This document shows, in pieces, positions 36,140-45,564 of a stretch of 64,000 nucleotides of DNA. Under the pieces are notes generated by a model. It made no database searches and was not told where the DNA came from. It worked only from the letters and a program-made list of their open reading frames with translations. The stretch is taken from the NCBI GenBank assembly GCA_963838735.1, contig CAWISG010000003.1, forward strand, positions 1-64,000, read 5' to 3'. The translations under genes and the position numbers were made by a program. Source of the stretch: Parerythrobacter_A sp963838735. GTDB lineage: Bacteria; Pseudomonadota; Alphaproteobacteria; Sphingomonadales; Sphingomonadaceae. Position 1 is the first letter of the stretch, and each line of letters begins with the position of its first letter.

Positions 36140-36625
36140 TCATAGAACGCCGCCCGCCAGCGCGTCGATCGCGCCTTGCAGGATGATAGCGGCGGCATGG
36201 CTGTCGATCCGTACGGCGCGTTTGCGACGGCTCAAGTCCTGCCCCACCATGTCGCGCTCGGCACTGGTGGTGGACCAGCGTTCATCCCACAACAGGACCG
36301 GCAGCCCGGTGGCCGTTTGCAGATTGCTCGCAAAGGCACGGCTGGATTGCGCGCGTGGCCCTTCGCCGCCGTCCATATTGCGCGGCAGGCCGATCACGAT
36401 ACCGCAAATTCCGCGCTCGGCGATAATCGTTGCAAGCACCGCAAAGTCGGCGGCGAATTTGCGTTTGGGCAGCGTCTTGCTCGCCGTCGCGAAGGACCAG
36501 CCCGCGTCGCAGGTGGCAATGCCGATGGTTTTGGTGCCCAGGTCCAGACCGAGCAGGCCACCGCCATCGGGCAAGGCCGCGCGGAATTCGGCAACGCCCA
36601 GCGTAATCAGCGCGCCTGCTCCCAC
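36140..36625 (-). CDS. ruvX: Holliday junction resolvase RuvX (YqgF)
   Basis: This 161-aa protein has an RNase H-like fold implicated in pre-16S rRNA 5' end processing and once named Holliday junction resolvase-like. The first acidic motif is GLLGLDLGTKTIGIATCD, then IVIGLPRNMDGGEGPRAQ and VLLWDERWSTTSAERDM, with the C-terminal acidic RIDSHAAAIILQGA. It overlaps the DUF3089 gene by 19 bp upstream. Confidence 0.93.
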   Translation of the reverse strand: MGAGALITLGVAEFRAALPDGGGLLGLDLGTKTIGIATCDAGWSFATASKTLPKRKFAADFAVLATIIAERGICGIVIGLPRNMDGGEGPRAQSSRAFASNLQTATGLPVLLWDERWSTTSAERDMVGQDLSRRKRAVRIDSHAAAIILQGAIDALAGGVL

Positions 36626-37752
36626 GCCGATACCCGCGCGACGACATCGTCCTGCACGTTTTTCCAGAACAGCGGGATGTCGTACACATGGTAATTATTG
36701 CCCGGCAGGACCGCACTGCCCAGCTCCGGCGGATCGCCGATCAGCAGCAGACCCCGCGGATCGCATCGTGCCGGAACCGCGCTTGGCACCAGTTCGCCGA
36801 TGCTGTAATCCGCTTCGGGCACCAGCGTGCCGCGATTGGCTTCGCGCGGCGCGGCGCCGCCGGTCATGCCGGTCAGCGGGTTGGTGCACAGGATCGGGCT
36901 GTCGCCACGCAAGGTTCCGTCGAAACCCTCGGACTCGCGATAGGTCTCCAGCAGGGCGCTCGGGTCCGCAGGTTCGGCAAAGCTGGACCAGCTTAGGATG
37001 CATCCCGGCTGGTTGGCCGTGGCGCAGGCGGGCAGGCCGAGCGCGGGCAAATCGTGCGCCACGGAAATCGGCCAGCCGACGATATAGGCGGCGGCCAACC
37101 GATTGCGCGCCGCATCCCCGGCCAGCTCTTCGCGCAACAGGCGCAACTGATGCAGCGACCCCTGGCTATGGCCGACCAACACCACCGGCGTGTCGGCATC
37201 GACGCTGGACATGAAGAACCGGAACGCCTCGCGCACATCGGCATAGGCGGCATCGATGGCGCGTTGTGCAGCGGGTTCGCGCGTAAGGAAGCTGCCGACA
37301 GTCGCCTGACGATAGCGCGGTGCCCAGATTTCGGTCGCACGGTTGAACGGGCTGGCAAGGCCGCGAACATAGATACGGGCAACATTTTGCGATTCCGTAT
37401 CGTCGAGCGGAGCATTCCAGCTGTTGCGGCTCAGATAGCTGGTCGGATGGACGAAGAAGACGGCGAAGGGCGGCGCGGGTGCGGTCGATACCGTATCTTC
37501 TGGGGCAGACGAATCCGTCGCCTGCATCGCGGGTTGCCAGCGCGCCGGGTCGTCCAGGCCCATCCCGGGTCGCGAGAGCCACATGGTGGGATCGGAATAG
37601 GCGTTTTCGCCGAGCGGCTGCTGTTCCTCGAATTCAGCGGTCGGCACGAAGGCCAGTTCGGTCAGCTCTTTCGACCAGATGTTCAACGCGAATGCCGCGA
37701 GGATCACTACGATCACGATGCAGACGACGAAGTAGAGAAACTTGCGCGCCAC
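36607..37752 (-). CDS. DUF3089 alpha/beta-hydrolase-like membrane-anchored protein
   Basis: This 381-aa protein has one N-terminal membrane anchor (FLYFVVCIVIVVILAAFALN). A DUF3089 hydrolase-like domain follows, with FFVHPTSYLSRNSWNAPLDD, the nucleophile elbow VLVGHSQGSLHQLRLLREEL (Ser), and a late His in NNYHVYDIPLFW. It is probably an extracytoplasmic esterase or lipase of unknown substrate. It lies 3 bp after the AI-2E transporter gene on the same strand. Confidence 0.87.
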   Translation of the reverse strand: MARKFLYFVVCIVIVVILAAFALNIWSKELTELAFVPTAEFEEQQPLGENAYSDPTMWLSRPGMGLDDPARWQPAMQATDSSAPEDTVSTAPAPPFAVFFVHPTSYLSRNSWNAPLDDTESQNVARIYVRGLASPFNRATEIWAPRYRQATVGSFLTREPAAQRAIDAAYADVREAFRFFMSSVDADTPVVLVGHSQGSLHQLRLLREELAGDAARNRLAAAYIVGWPISVAHDLPALGLPACATANQPGCILSWSSFAEPADPSALLETYRESEGFDGTLRGDSPILCTNPLTGMTGGAAPREANRGTLVPEADYSIGELVPSAVPARCDPRGLLLIGDPPELGSAVLPGNNYHVYDIPLFWKNVQDDVVARVSAWEQAR

Positions 37753-37755
37753 CGG

Positions 37756-38826
37756 TTACGCTCCCTCTTGCTGGAGTTTCAAATCCTCGTGCCGTTCCGC
37801 GCGTCGTTCCAGCAGCACCTTGATCATCGCCAGCAGTGGATCGGCCAGGAACAGACCGAGGATGCCGAACAGGATCCCCATTATCAACTGCCCGGTCAGC
37901 ACCAGTGCCGGGGCAAGGTCGACCGTTTTCTTTGCGATTAACGGTATCAGCACGTAACCATCGAAACATTGGACGAACACGTAGATGCACAAGACGTAGA
38001 TCCCCATCTCCGTGCCTCCGGCGAAGCCGACCAGCACCATCAGGATGCCCGCCACCAGCGCGCCCAGATTGGGCACGAATGCCAGCAGCCCGGTCAGGAT
38101 ACCCAGCAATGCGGCCATCGGCACACCGTACAGGGCCAGCGCGACCCAGGTGAACAGACCTTCCGCCAGCATGCCAAGCAGCCGCCCTGCCATCAGGCGG
38201 CGCATGGTCGCGCCCATGCGGGCTGCCGTATGGTAAAATGCCTCGCGGCTTTCGCGCGGCAGCATCCAGGCAACGCCGCGTTCATACAGTTTCGGCTCCA
38301 TCGCGATGTAGATACCGATGATGACGATGAGGACGATCGTGCCAAACCCGCCGAACACTGTCCCGATTGCGCGCGTGACCATCCCGACATTGGACAACAT
38401 TGTGCTCATCGTTCCCTGCAACGCGAGGCTTGGGACTGTGTAGCCGCGCGCCTCCAGCCATTCCAAACCTCGCTGTATCTGCGCCTCCAGCACTACGGTA
38501 AGAGTGGAGGCTTCCTGCGAAATCTGCGAACCGGCAAACGTGAAAAGCCAGTAGCCAAAACCGACGATCCCGATCAGAACCAGCAGTACCCGAAACACGC
38601 GCTTGATCGGCAAGACACGGCCCAACAGGCGCGCGCCGCCATCCAGCATCGCGGCCAGCACCAATGCGCCGAACACCACCAGCAGCGTTTGCGACAGGTA
38701 AATCGCCAGACAGGCGAGGCCGATAACGCTCACCCAGACAAGCGCCCGTTGCGCCTCGAACCTGAGGCGCGGGCTGGCGATACGCGACGGGCTGGTGCCG
38801 ATCGTGTCGCTTTTGGCTTCGGTCAT
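37756..38826 (-). CDS. AI-2E family transporter (membrane permease)
   Basis: This 356-aa protein has about seven or eight helices in the AI-2E/TqsA/PerM pattern, including VFGALVLAAMLDGGARLLGR, FAGSQISQEASTLTVVLEAQ, and the conserved LLAFVPNLGALVAGILMVLV. The family includes exporters of autoinducer-2 and a Na+/H+ antiporter; the substrate here is unknown. Start MTEAKSDTIGTS at 38826 overlaps the lepB stop as ATGA. It ends the pyrE-pdxJ-acpS-lepB chain. Confidence 0.9.
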   Translation of the reverse strand: MTEAKSDTIGTSPSRIASPRLRFEAQRALVWVSVIGLACLAIYLSQTLLVVFGALVLAAMLDGGARLLGRVLPIKRVFRVLLVLIGIVGFGYWLFTFAGSQISQEASTLTVVLEAQIQRGLEWLEARGYTVPSLALQGTMSTMLSNVGMVTRAIGTVFGGFGTIVLIVIIGIYIAMEPKLYERGVAWMLPRESREAFYHTAARMGATMRRLMAGRLLGMLAEGLFTWVALALYGVPMAALLGILTGLLAFVPNLGALVAGILMVLVGFAGGTEMGIYVLCIYVFVQCFDGYVLIPLIAKKTVDLAPALVLTGQLIMGILFGILGLFLADPLLAMIKVLLERRAERHEDLKLQQEGA

Positions 38827-39680
38827 TCCGCTACATCCTGCGCATCGAGCCGGGGCTGCAATGTCGTCCACGCGCGATCCCCGCGCAGCGCGCCAAACCA
38901 GGTCAGCGGGTTCCAGCTGGCCTTGCCGTCGAGCGAAAAGGTGATGAATTCCGCCCGGCCGCCGACATTGGCCAGTGGCACCGGACCGTCCAGCCCGCCG
39001 CCTGCCGTGCCTTCGCGACTGTCAGCGGAGTGATCTCGATTGTCGCCCATCATGAAGATGTGATCTTCGGGGATGGTGATTTCCGCGAAATTGTCGCTGG
39101 CCTTGCCGATATAGTCAATGACGAGATAGCTTGCACCATTAGGCAGCGTTTCGCGTAGGACCGGCACCTCGTACACCTCGCGCCCGTCATCCAGCGTGGT
39201 GCGGAACGGCGCGAAATAACCAAGGCAGGATGCGCTACCGCAAAGCTGGTTGTCGTCGACTGCCAGCCGAAGTGCCGGCTCGGCCTCCTGCGGCACGGGC
39301 GTTCCGTTCAGGATGATCTGGCCGTTGCGGACTTCGATCCGGTCGCCAGGCAGGCCAACGGTGCGCTTGATATAATCCTCGTTGCGGTTGGGCGGCACAG
39401 CAATGACGATATCCCCATATTCGGGAGTTTCGGGCCAGATCCGCCAGTCGCCGCGCGGCAGCACGTGGAACGAGGCGGATACCCAGCTCCAGCCATAGGG
39501 ATATTTGCTGACCACCAGCCGGTCGCCGACCAGCATGTTGGGCACCATTGATGTGCTGGGTATGTAGAACGGCTTGGCGATAAGGCTGTGGAAGCCGAGC
39601 ACCGCCAGCAGCATCAGCGCAAGACCGCGCAGTTCGGCCAACCAGTCCATCGGCTGCGTGTCGTCGGTATCTTCGGTCAC
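38823..39680 (-). CDS. lepB: Signal peptidase I
   Basis: LepB removes signal peptides on the outer face of the inner membrane. GTG at 39680 gives 285 aa. After an N-terminal anchor (LRGLALMLLAVLGFHSLIAK), the catalytic Ser is in YIPSTSMVPNM and the Lys in DYIKRTVGLPGDRIEV. Later boxes are HIFMMGDNRDHSADSR. The start overlaps the acpS stop (GTGA) and the stop overlaps the next gene, so the operon is tightly packed. Confidence 0.95.
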   Translation of the reverse strand: MTEDTDDTQPMDWLAELRGLALMLLAVLGFHSLIAKPFYIPSTSMVPNMLVGDRLVVSKYPYGWSWVSASFHVLPRGDWRIWPETPEYGDIVIAVPPNRNEDYIKRTVGLPGDRIEVRNGQIILNGTPVPQEAEPALRLAVDDNQLCGSASCLGYFAPFRTTLDDGREVYEVPVLRETLPNGASYLVIDYIGKASDNFAEITIPEDHIFMMGDNRDHSADSREGTAGGGLDGPVPLANVGGRAEFITFSLDGKASWNPLTWFGALRGDRAWTTLQPRLDAQDVAE

Positions 39681-40093
39681 GGGTGCGGTGCCGCTTTCGG
39701 GTTGGCTTCGAGGATCACGAATGCCTGCGCCCATGGGTGATCGTCGGTTAGGGTCAGGTGAATGGCGATATCATGTCCGGCGGGTGTCAATTCGGCAAGC
39801 CGCGCCGCCGCGCCACCGGTCAGCGCCAATGTCGGCGCCCCAGACATAGCGTTGATAACACCGATATCGCGCATGAAAACGCCGCGCCTGAACCCGGTCC
39901 CCACCGCCTTGGAAAAGGCTTCCTTGGCGGCAAAGCGTTTGGCGTAGGTTCCGGCAATGGTGAAGGGCCGTCGCTGCGCCTTGGCACGTTCGACCTCTGT
40001 GAAAACCCGGTTCTCGAACCGCGCGCCGAACCGGTCCAGCGAGTTGGCGATACGTTCGATATTGCACAGGTCGGAGCCAAGGCCGATGATCAT
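39677..40093 (-). CDS. acpS: Holo-[acyl-carrier-protein] synthase
   Basis: AcpS transfers 4'-phosphopantetheine from CoA to acyl carrier protein. The 138-aa product starts MIIGLGSDLCNIERIANSLD and holds the second conserved box FAAKEAFSKAVGTGFRRGV. The ATG at 40093 is preferred (10 nt after the pdxJ stop). Gene order pdxJ-acpS-lepB is classical in proteobacteria. Confidence 0.95.
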   Translation of the reverse strand: MIIGLGSDLCNIERIANSLDRFGARFENRVFTEVERAKAQRRPFTIAGTYAKRFAAKEAFSKAVGTGFRRGVFMRDIGVINAMSGAPTLALTGGAAARLAELTPAGHDIAIHLTLTDDHPWAQAFVILEANPKAAPHP

Positions 40094-40103
40094 GGCACCT
40101 GAC

Positions 40104-40853
40104 TCATCGGGCATCGTCCATCAGACTGCGCATCCGGCGGACGGCGGCGTCAAGGCCGACGAACACCGCTTCGCCCACGAGGTAATGCCCGATATTCAGC
40201 TCGGCGAGCTGCGGGATGGCTGCGACCGGCTGGACGTTTTCGTAGGTCAGTCCGTGTCCGGCATGCGGTTCGATCCCGTTCTTCACCGCAAGGGCGGCCA
40301 TATCGGCGATGCGGTTCAATTCCGTCACCGCCGCGGCGCCGTTTGCATGTGCGTATTCGCCGGTGTGGAACTCCACGATATCCGCGCCCAGACGCATTGC
40401 TGCCTCCAGCTGCCGCGCTTCGGCTTCTATGAACAGGCTGACGCGGATGCCGGCATCGCGCAGTTGGGTCACGATGGGTTGCAGGCGATTGTGTTGTCCT
40501 GCCGCATCAAGCCCGCCCTCGGTGGTACGCTCCTCGCGTTTTTCGGGCACGATGCACGCGGCATTAGGGGTGTGGCGGAGCGCGATCTCAACCATTTCGT
40601 CGGTCGCCGCCATTTCCAGATTAAGCGGCAGGTCGGTTGCATCCTGTATGCGTTGCAGGTCGGCATCGCGGATATGGCGACGGTCTTCGCGCAAATGGGC
40701 GGTAATGCCGTCACCGCCCACCTCGGCAACGATCTGCGCCGCGCGCACGGGATCGGGGTGCTCGCCGCCGCGCGCGTTGCGGATGGTGGCGACATGGTCG
40801 ATATTCACGCCCAGTCGCAGGCGGCAAGTCGTGGAGGAGGGGTTTTGCGCCAT
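40104..40853 (-). CDS. pdxJ: Pyridoxine 5'-phosphate synthase
   Basis: PdxJ condenses 1-deoxy-D-xylulose 5-phosphate with 3-amino-2-oxopropyl phosphate to form vitamin B6. The 249-aa TIM-barrel protein shows LRLGVNIDHVATIRNARGGE, ITAHLREDRRHIRDADLQRI and VSLFIEAEARQLEAAMRLGA, with AGHGLTYENVQPVAAIPQLA near the end. The ATG at 40853 directly abuts the pyrE stop. Confidence 0.97.
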   Translation of the reverse strand: MAQNPSSTTCRLRLGVNIDHVATIRNARGGEHPDPVRAAQIVAEVGGDGITAHLREDRRHIRDADLQRIQDATDLPLNLEMAATDEMVEIALRHTPNAACIVPEKREERTTEGGLDAAGQHNRLQPIVTQLRDAGIRVSLFIEAEARQLEAAMRLGADIVEFHTGEYAHANGAAAVTELNRIADMAALAVKNGIEPHAGHGLTYENVQPVAAIPQLAELNIGHYLVGEAVFVGLDAAVRRMRSLMDDAR

Positions 40854-41432
40854 TCAGCTACGGCTGCCTGGTCTGGTTACCGGAACGCGCGCCAGTTCCT
40901 CCGGCACGTCTCCGTCGGCATAGGTCGGGAAGGTAAGTTCGATGAGCGGGAAAAACGGCACACCAAGATCCGCCTCGTCGCCGGACCGGTCCACTATCGC
41001 GGTTTCGGCAATCACTTCGCCACCTTCTTGCGCGACGGCGGCGATCGCCTCGCGGCTGGACAGGCCGGTGGTGACGACATCCTCGACCATCAATACCCGC
41101 GCCCCTTTTGGCAGGGCGAAGCCGCGCCGCAGCTGAAACGTCCCATCGGGCCGCTCGAGAAACACTGCGTCTTTCTCAAGTGCGCGGCCCATTTCGTGGC
41201 CGATTACGACCCCTCCCATCGCCGGGGATACCACAATATCGATTTCGGCCCGCAGCGCATGCGGTAATTTCGCAGCCATCGCGCGGGCAATCTGTCCGGC
41301 GCGCGCCGCATCCATCAGAACACGCGCGCATTGTAGGTAATGCGCGCTGTGGCGTCCTGACGAAAGGCGGAAATGCCCTTCCAGCAACGCGCCGCAATCG
41401 CGAAACAGCGTAAGAACGTCCGCATCCTTCAT
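40854..41432 (-). CDS. pyrE: Orotate phosphoribosyltransferase
   Basis: PyrE adds PRPP to orotate, giving OMP in pyrimidine synthesis. The 192-aa protein has GALLEGHFRLSSGRHSAHYL at its start, VSPAMGGVVIGHEMGRALEK, and the PRPP loop VLMVEDVVTTGLSSREAIAA. Start MKDADVLTLFRDC at 41432. It begins the pyrE-pdxJ-acpS-lepB-transporter chain and is divergent from the oxidase operon. Confidence 0.95.
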   Translation of the reverse strand: MKDADVLTLFRDCGALLEGHFRLSSGRHSAHYLQCARVLMDAARAGQIARAMAAKLPHALRAEIDIVVSPAMGGVVIGHEMGRALEKDAVFLERPDGTFQLRRGFALPKGARVLMVEDVVTTGLSSREAIAAVAQEGGEVIAETAIVDRSGDEADLGVPFFPLIELTFPTYADGDVPEELARVPVTRPGSRS

Positions 41433-41696
41433 CGGAACGCATCCTGTAATACGGTGTTGCGCGGGATAGCCTGCATCGAACCAAAAACTCCGGAAGCGGG
41501 GAATGACTGCGGCGTTTAAAACCGCCAGCCTGAAACGGCCATTGCCTGGTGGGCAATCGGCATTGCGGAAAATTCTCCTAAGGCTGGTTGAGGCGCGTCG
41601 CAAGCGTGCGTATAGCACAATCGGAACAGCGCCTGCGTTTCAGGCGATAGTGCCTGTGACAGGGCCGGATTATTGTAGCCGGGAAGCGACGCCTTG
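41433..41696. other. Divergent intergenic region between pyrE and ctaC
   Basis: These 264 bp hold the promoters for two operons read in opposite directions. Several short inverted repeats are present (for example CCTG...CAGG around 41635-41663), but I cannot assign any regulator site. No ORF of credible quality is seen. Confidence 0.5.
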
Positions 41697-42785
41697 ATGA
41701 ACTCCGATATGATGGCATCCATGCTGAAACGCGCCGCGCTTGCGATGGCGGCCATGGGGCTGGCAGGTGCCACGCCCGCATTTGCACAGGCCGAACCTGT
41801 TGCGCCCGTGACGGTCGAAACCACGGCATCCGATGCAACTGCTGCGGTGGACGATGCCGCCGCACCGGCAGAGGGCGAAGCTGCGACGACGGCGGGCAGC
41901 TACACGCCGATGGGCCAGAATATGTTCAAGGGCCTGCCGACTGCCGATGGCTGGAATGTTCAGCCGCAATATTCGGATGTCGGACGCACGGCCAACCGGC
42001 TCCATGTCGGCCTGATCTGGATGATGATCGCGATCAGCGCCTTCGTTCTCGGCCTGCTTGCCTATGTCGTGATCCGGTTCAACAAGCGCGCGCATCCCGT
42101 GCCGTCCAAGACGACGCACAACACCACCATCGAAGTTATCTGGACGGTAGTGCCAGTACTGATTTTGCTGGTTATCGCCGTGCCTTCGATCAGCCTGCTG
42201 GCAAAACAGTACGAAACCGCGCCCGAAGAAGCGGTTACGATCAAGGCGATCGGCTACCAGTGGTACTGGGGCTATGAATATCCGGACAATGGCGGGTTCG
42301 AAGTCGTTTCCAACATGCTGGAAGAGCGCGGCACGGTCGAGCCGGGCAAGCGTTTCCGCACCGACGACGATGGCCCCGGCCTGCTCGCCGTGGACAACCG
42401 CATGGTCGTGCCCGCCGGTGTGCCGCTGCGCATCCAGACCACGGGTGCGGATGTCATACACTCGTTTGCCGTCCCGTCGCTATGGTTCAAGCTCGACGCC
42501 ATACCGGGCCGTATCAATGAAAAGATGCTGATCATCGACGAGCCGGGTGTCTATTTTGGCCAGTGTTCAGAGCTGTGCGGGATCAAGCACGCCTATATGC
42601 CTATCGCGATCGAGGCGCTGCCGCGCGCGCAATGGGAAGAATGGGTCCGCACCCAACCAGGTGGCGTTGTCGATGGAGACGAAGTTGCACTGGAAGAGAC
42701 CGAACTCGAAGATGCCGCCAACGCTCCCGGCGTCGAGCCGACTGCCGCGCCGACGATTGCACCGACTTTCGCACCCACTAGCTGA
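41697..42785 (+). CDS. ctaC: Cytochrome c oxidase subunit II
   Basis: CtaC accepts electrons from cytochrome c at its CuA centre and passes them to subunit I. The 362-aa protein has a signal peptide (LKRAALAMAAMGLAGATPAF then AQ), an Ala-rich linker, two membrane helices (LIWMMIAISAFVLGLLAYVV and TVVPVLILLVIAVPSISLLA), and the periplasmic cupredoxin domain with YQWYWGYEYPDNGGFEV and the CuA motif CSELCGIKHAYMPI. ATG at 41697 follows a short leader. A Thr/Pro/Ala-rich tail closes the protein. Confidence 0.97.
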   Translation: MNSDMMASMLKRAALAMAAMGLAGATPAFAQAEPVAPVTVETTASDATAAVDDAAAPAEGEAATTAGSYTPMGQNMFKGLPTADGWNVQPQYSDVGRTANRLHVGLIWMMIAISAFVLGLLAYVVIRFNKRAHPVPSKTTHNTTIEVIWTVVPVLILLVIAVPSISLLAKQYETAPEEAVTIKAIGYQWYWGYEYPDNGGFEVVSNMLEERGTVEPGKRFRTDDDGPGLLAVDNRMVVPAGVPLRIQTTGADVIHSFAVPSLWFKLDAIPGRINEKMLIIDEPGVYFGQCSELCGIKHAYMPIAIEALPRAQWEEWVRTQPGGVVDGDEVALEETELEDAANAPGVEPTAAPTIAPTFAPTS

Positions 42786-42819
42786 CAGCCGAACCCGAAC
42801 AGGACGATAGAGACAGATC

Positions 42820-44568
42820 ATGGCTACTACTGCTGATAGCTTCGACGCCCACACCGACACCACGGCCCGCACCGCGCATGGTGGCGGCGGTCACGATGCC
42901 GATCACAAGCCCGCATTCTTCGCGCGCTGGTTCATGTCCACCAACCACAAGGATATCGGCACGATGTACCTTATCTTCGCGGCGTTCGCGGGGATCATCG
43001 GCGGTGCCATTTCAGGCCTGATGCGCGCGGAGCTGGCGCAGCCCGGCATCCAGGTGCTAGGCTGGTATGTCGAACTGATGGGCGGCGCGGCCAGTTTCGA
43101 GGCGAACCTGCATGCATGGAACGTGCTGATTACCGCGCATGGCCTTATCATGGTGTTCTTCATGGTCATGCCCGCCATGATCGGCGGTTTCGGAAACTGG
43201 TTCGTCCCGCTGATGATCGGCGCGCCGGACATGGCGTTCCCGCGCATGAACAACGTTTCGTTCTGGCTTACGGTTGCCGGTTTCCTCAGCCTTGTCTTCT
43301 CGCTGTTCGTTCCCGGCGGAGCTGGTGGCATGGGTGCGGGTATCGGCTGGACAGCCTATGCACCGCTATCGACCAGTGGATCGGTCGGTCCGGCGGTCGA
43401 TTTCGCGATCTTTGCGCTGCACCTTGCCGGTGCAGGTTCCATCCTTGGCGCGACCAATTTCATCACCACCATCTTCAACATGCGCGCACCGGGCATGACG
43501 CTGCACAAGATGCCGCTGTTCGTTTGGTCGGTCCTCGTGACGGCATTCCTGCTGCTGCTCGCGCTGCCGGTGCTGGCTGCTGCCATCACCATGCTGATTA
43601 CGGACCGCAACTTTGGAACGACCTTCTTCGACCAGGCGGGTGGTGGCGATCCGGTGTTGTACCAGCACCTGTTCTGGTTCTTCGGCCACCCTGAAGTCTA
43701 CATCATGATCCTGCCCGGTTTCGGCATGATCTCGCAGATTGTCGCCACGTTCAGCCGTAAGCCGGTGTTCGGTTATCTCGGCATGGCCTATGCGATGGTC
43801 GCTATCGGCGTGGTCGGCTTCGTCGTGTGGGCGCACCACATGTATACCGTGGGTCTCGACGTAAATACGAAGATGTATTTCACGGCGGCCACAATGGTCA
43901 TCGCGGTGCCGACCGGTGTGAAGATATTCAGCTGGATTGCCACGATGTGGGGCGGCTCCATTGAGTTCAAATCACCAATGGTCTGGGCGTTCGGCTTCAT
44001 CTTTCTGTTCACCGTTGGCGGTGTGACGGGCGTCTATCTCGCCAATGGCGGCGTGGACGATGTGGTGCACGACACCTATTTCGTTGTCGCGCACTTCCAC
44101 TATGTGCTGTCGATGGGTGCGGTGTTCTCCATCTTCGCGGGCTTTTATTACTGGTTCCCGAAGATGAGTGGTCGCTGGCATAGCGAGGCGTTGGCGCACC
44201 TGCATTTCTGGCTATTCTTCATTGGCGTGAACGTGGTGTTCTTCCCGCAGCACTTCCTTGGCTGGCAGGGCATGCCGCGCCGCTACCCCGATTATCCGGA
44301 TGCCTATGCGTTCTGGAACGAGGTCAGCTCGTTCGGCTACGCTATTATCCTAGCCTCCACGGCGGTGTGGCTGGCAAACATGGTCTATGCCTTCACAGTC
44401 GGTAGGAAAGCGGAGGCGAATTACTGGGGTCCGGGGGCAACGACGCTGGAATGGACGCTGTCCAGCCCGCCGCCGTATCACCAGTTCGAGACACTGCCGG
44501 TGATCGAGGAACATCACGATTATCATAACCATCTTCCCGCCACGCCGGCGACGAAGACGGCAGGATAG
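42820..44568 (+). CDS. ctaD: Cytochrome c oxidase subunit I
   Basis: This 582-aa subunit carries haem a and the haem a3-CuB site. Haem ligands and the CuB region appear in WNVLITAHGLIMVFFMVMPA, WFFGHPEVYIMILPGFGMIS (His-Pro-Glu-Val-Tyr crosslink motif), VWAHHMYTVGLD (His pair) and YFVVAHFHYVLSMGAVFSIF. Twelve helices are evident. It follows ctaC by 34 bp. Confidence 0.98.
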   Translation: MATTADSFDAHTDTTARTAHGGGGHDADHKPAFFARWFMSTNHKDIGTMYLIFAAFAGIIGGAISGLMRAELAQPGIQVLGWYVELMGGAASFEANLHAWNVLITAHGLIMVFFMVMPAMIGGFGNWFVPLMIGAPDMAFPRMNNVSFWLTVAGFLSLVFSLFVPGGAGGMGAGIGWTAYAPLSTSGSVGPAVDFAIFALHLAGAGSILGATNFITTIFNMRAPGMTLHKMPLFVWSVLVTAFLLLLALPVLAAAITMLITDRNFGTTFFDQAGGGDPVLYQHLFWFFGHPEVYIMILPGFGMISQIVATFSRKPVFGYLGMAYAMVAIGVVGFVVWAHHMYTVGLDVNTKMYFTAATMVIAVPTGVKIFSWIATMWGGSIEFKSPMVWAFGFIFLFTVGGVTGVYLANGGVDDVVHDTYFVVAHFHYVLSMGAVFSIFAGFYYWFPKMSGRWHSEALAHLHFWLFFIGVNVVFFPQHFLGWQGMPRRYPDYPDAYAFWNEVSSFGYAIILASTAVWLANMVYAFTVGRKAEANYWGPGATTLEWTLSSPPPYHQFETLPVIEEHHDYHNHLPATPATKTAG

Positions 44569-44631
44569 GCGTCAGGGCGCGCGGGTGCTGTCGTTTATCG
44601 TCAAATCCGCGTGCCGTCCGCTGCGATATTC

Positions 44632-45564
44632 ATGACTGTTGCGACCACCACATCTGTCTCGGCACCTGCCTACCCGGCGGACTGGCGCGATTTCTATGCG
44701 CTGACCAAGCCGCGCGTAATGTCCTTGGTGATCTTTACCGGGCTATGTGGCTTGCTCGCAGCACCGGGCACCTTGCATCCCGTACTGGCATTCACCGCTA
44801 TCCTGTGCATCGCTTGTGGCGCGGGCGGCGCGGCCGCGCTGAACATGTGGTGGGAGGCGGGCCTCGACGCCAAGATGAAGCGTACGGCGGCGCGGCCCAT
44901 TCCCGACGGAAGGCTGGCGGCTACTGATGCGCGCGATTTCGGCGTATTTCTGTGCGGTGCATCGGTTGTCTTGATGGGCGTTGCCATCGGCTGGCTCCCC
45001 GCTGCAATTCTCGCCGTTTCGATCGTCTATTACGCGGTCGTCTACACCATGTGGCTCAAGCCGCGCACGCCGCAGAATATCGTCATTGGCGGCGGCGCGG
45101 GTGCGTTTCCGCCCCTGATCGGCTGGGTTGCAGTGACGGGCGAAATTACCGTCATGCCTATCCTGCTGTTTGCCATTATTTTCGTATGGACCCCGCCGCA
45201 TTTCTGGGCGCTCGCCTTGTTTGTGAAGAGCGATTATGCCAAGGCAGGCATCCCCATGATGCCGGTGGTGAAGGGCGAACGGTCCACGCGGCGGCAAATA
45301 CTGGCTTATACCGCGTTGCTCTTGCCGGTCGCCGTTGCGCCATGGGCGGTTGGCGGCACCGGTATGGTTTATGGCGCTGCCGCCTTGGCATTGTCGCTTG
45401 CATTCCTGTCGCTTAGCGTGCCCGTCGCCACGCGAAGCACGCAGGATGCCGACACGATGCGGCCCGAGAAGCGCCTGTTCGCTTTCAGTATCGGCTATCT
45501 GTTCGCGCTGTTCGCCGCTCTGGTTGTCGACCGGATGCTGGCTTATGCCGGAGTGCTCGCATGA
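44632..45564 (+). CDS. ctaB: Protohaem IX farnesyltransferase (haem O synthase)
   Basis: CtaB adds a farnesyl group to protohaem, giving haem O for the oxidase. The 310-aa protein (start MTVATTTSVSAP) has about nine helices of the UbiA type. The prenyl-binding motif reads NMWWEAGLDAKMKRTAARPI, where Glu and Gly replace residues that are usually Asp. Later, LFAIIFVWTPPHFWALALFV is conserved in CtaB. It overlaps the next small gene by 4 bp. Confidence 0.95.
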   Translation: MTVATTTSVSAPAYPADWRDFYALTKPRVMSLVIFTGLCGLLAAPGTLHPVLAFTAILCIACGAGGAAALNMWWEAGLDAKMKRTAARPIPDGRLAATDARDFGVFLCGASVVLMGVAIGWLPAAILAVSIVYYAVVYTMWLKPRTPQNIVIGGGAGAFPPLIGWVAVTGEITVMPILLFAIIFVWTPPHFWALALFVKSDYAKAGIPMMPVVKGERSTRRQILAYTALLLPVAVAPWAVGGTGMVYGAAALALSLAFLSLSVPVATRSTQDADTMRPEKRLFAFSIGYLFALFAALVVDRMLAYAGVLA

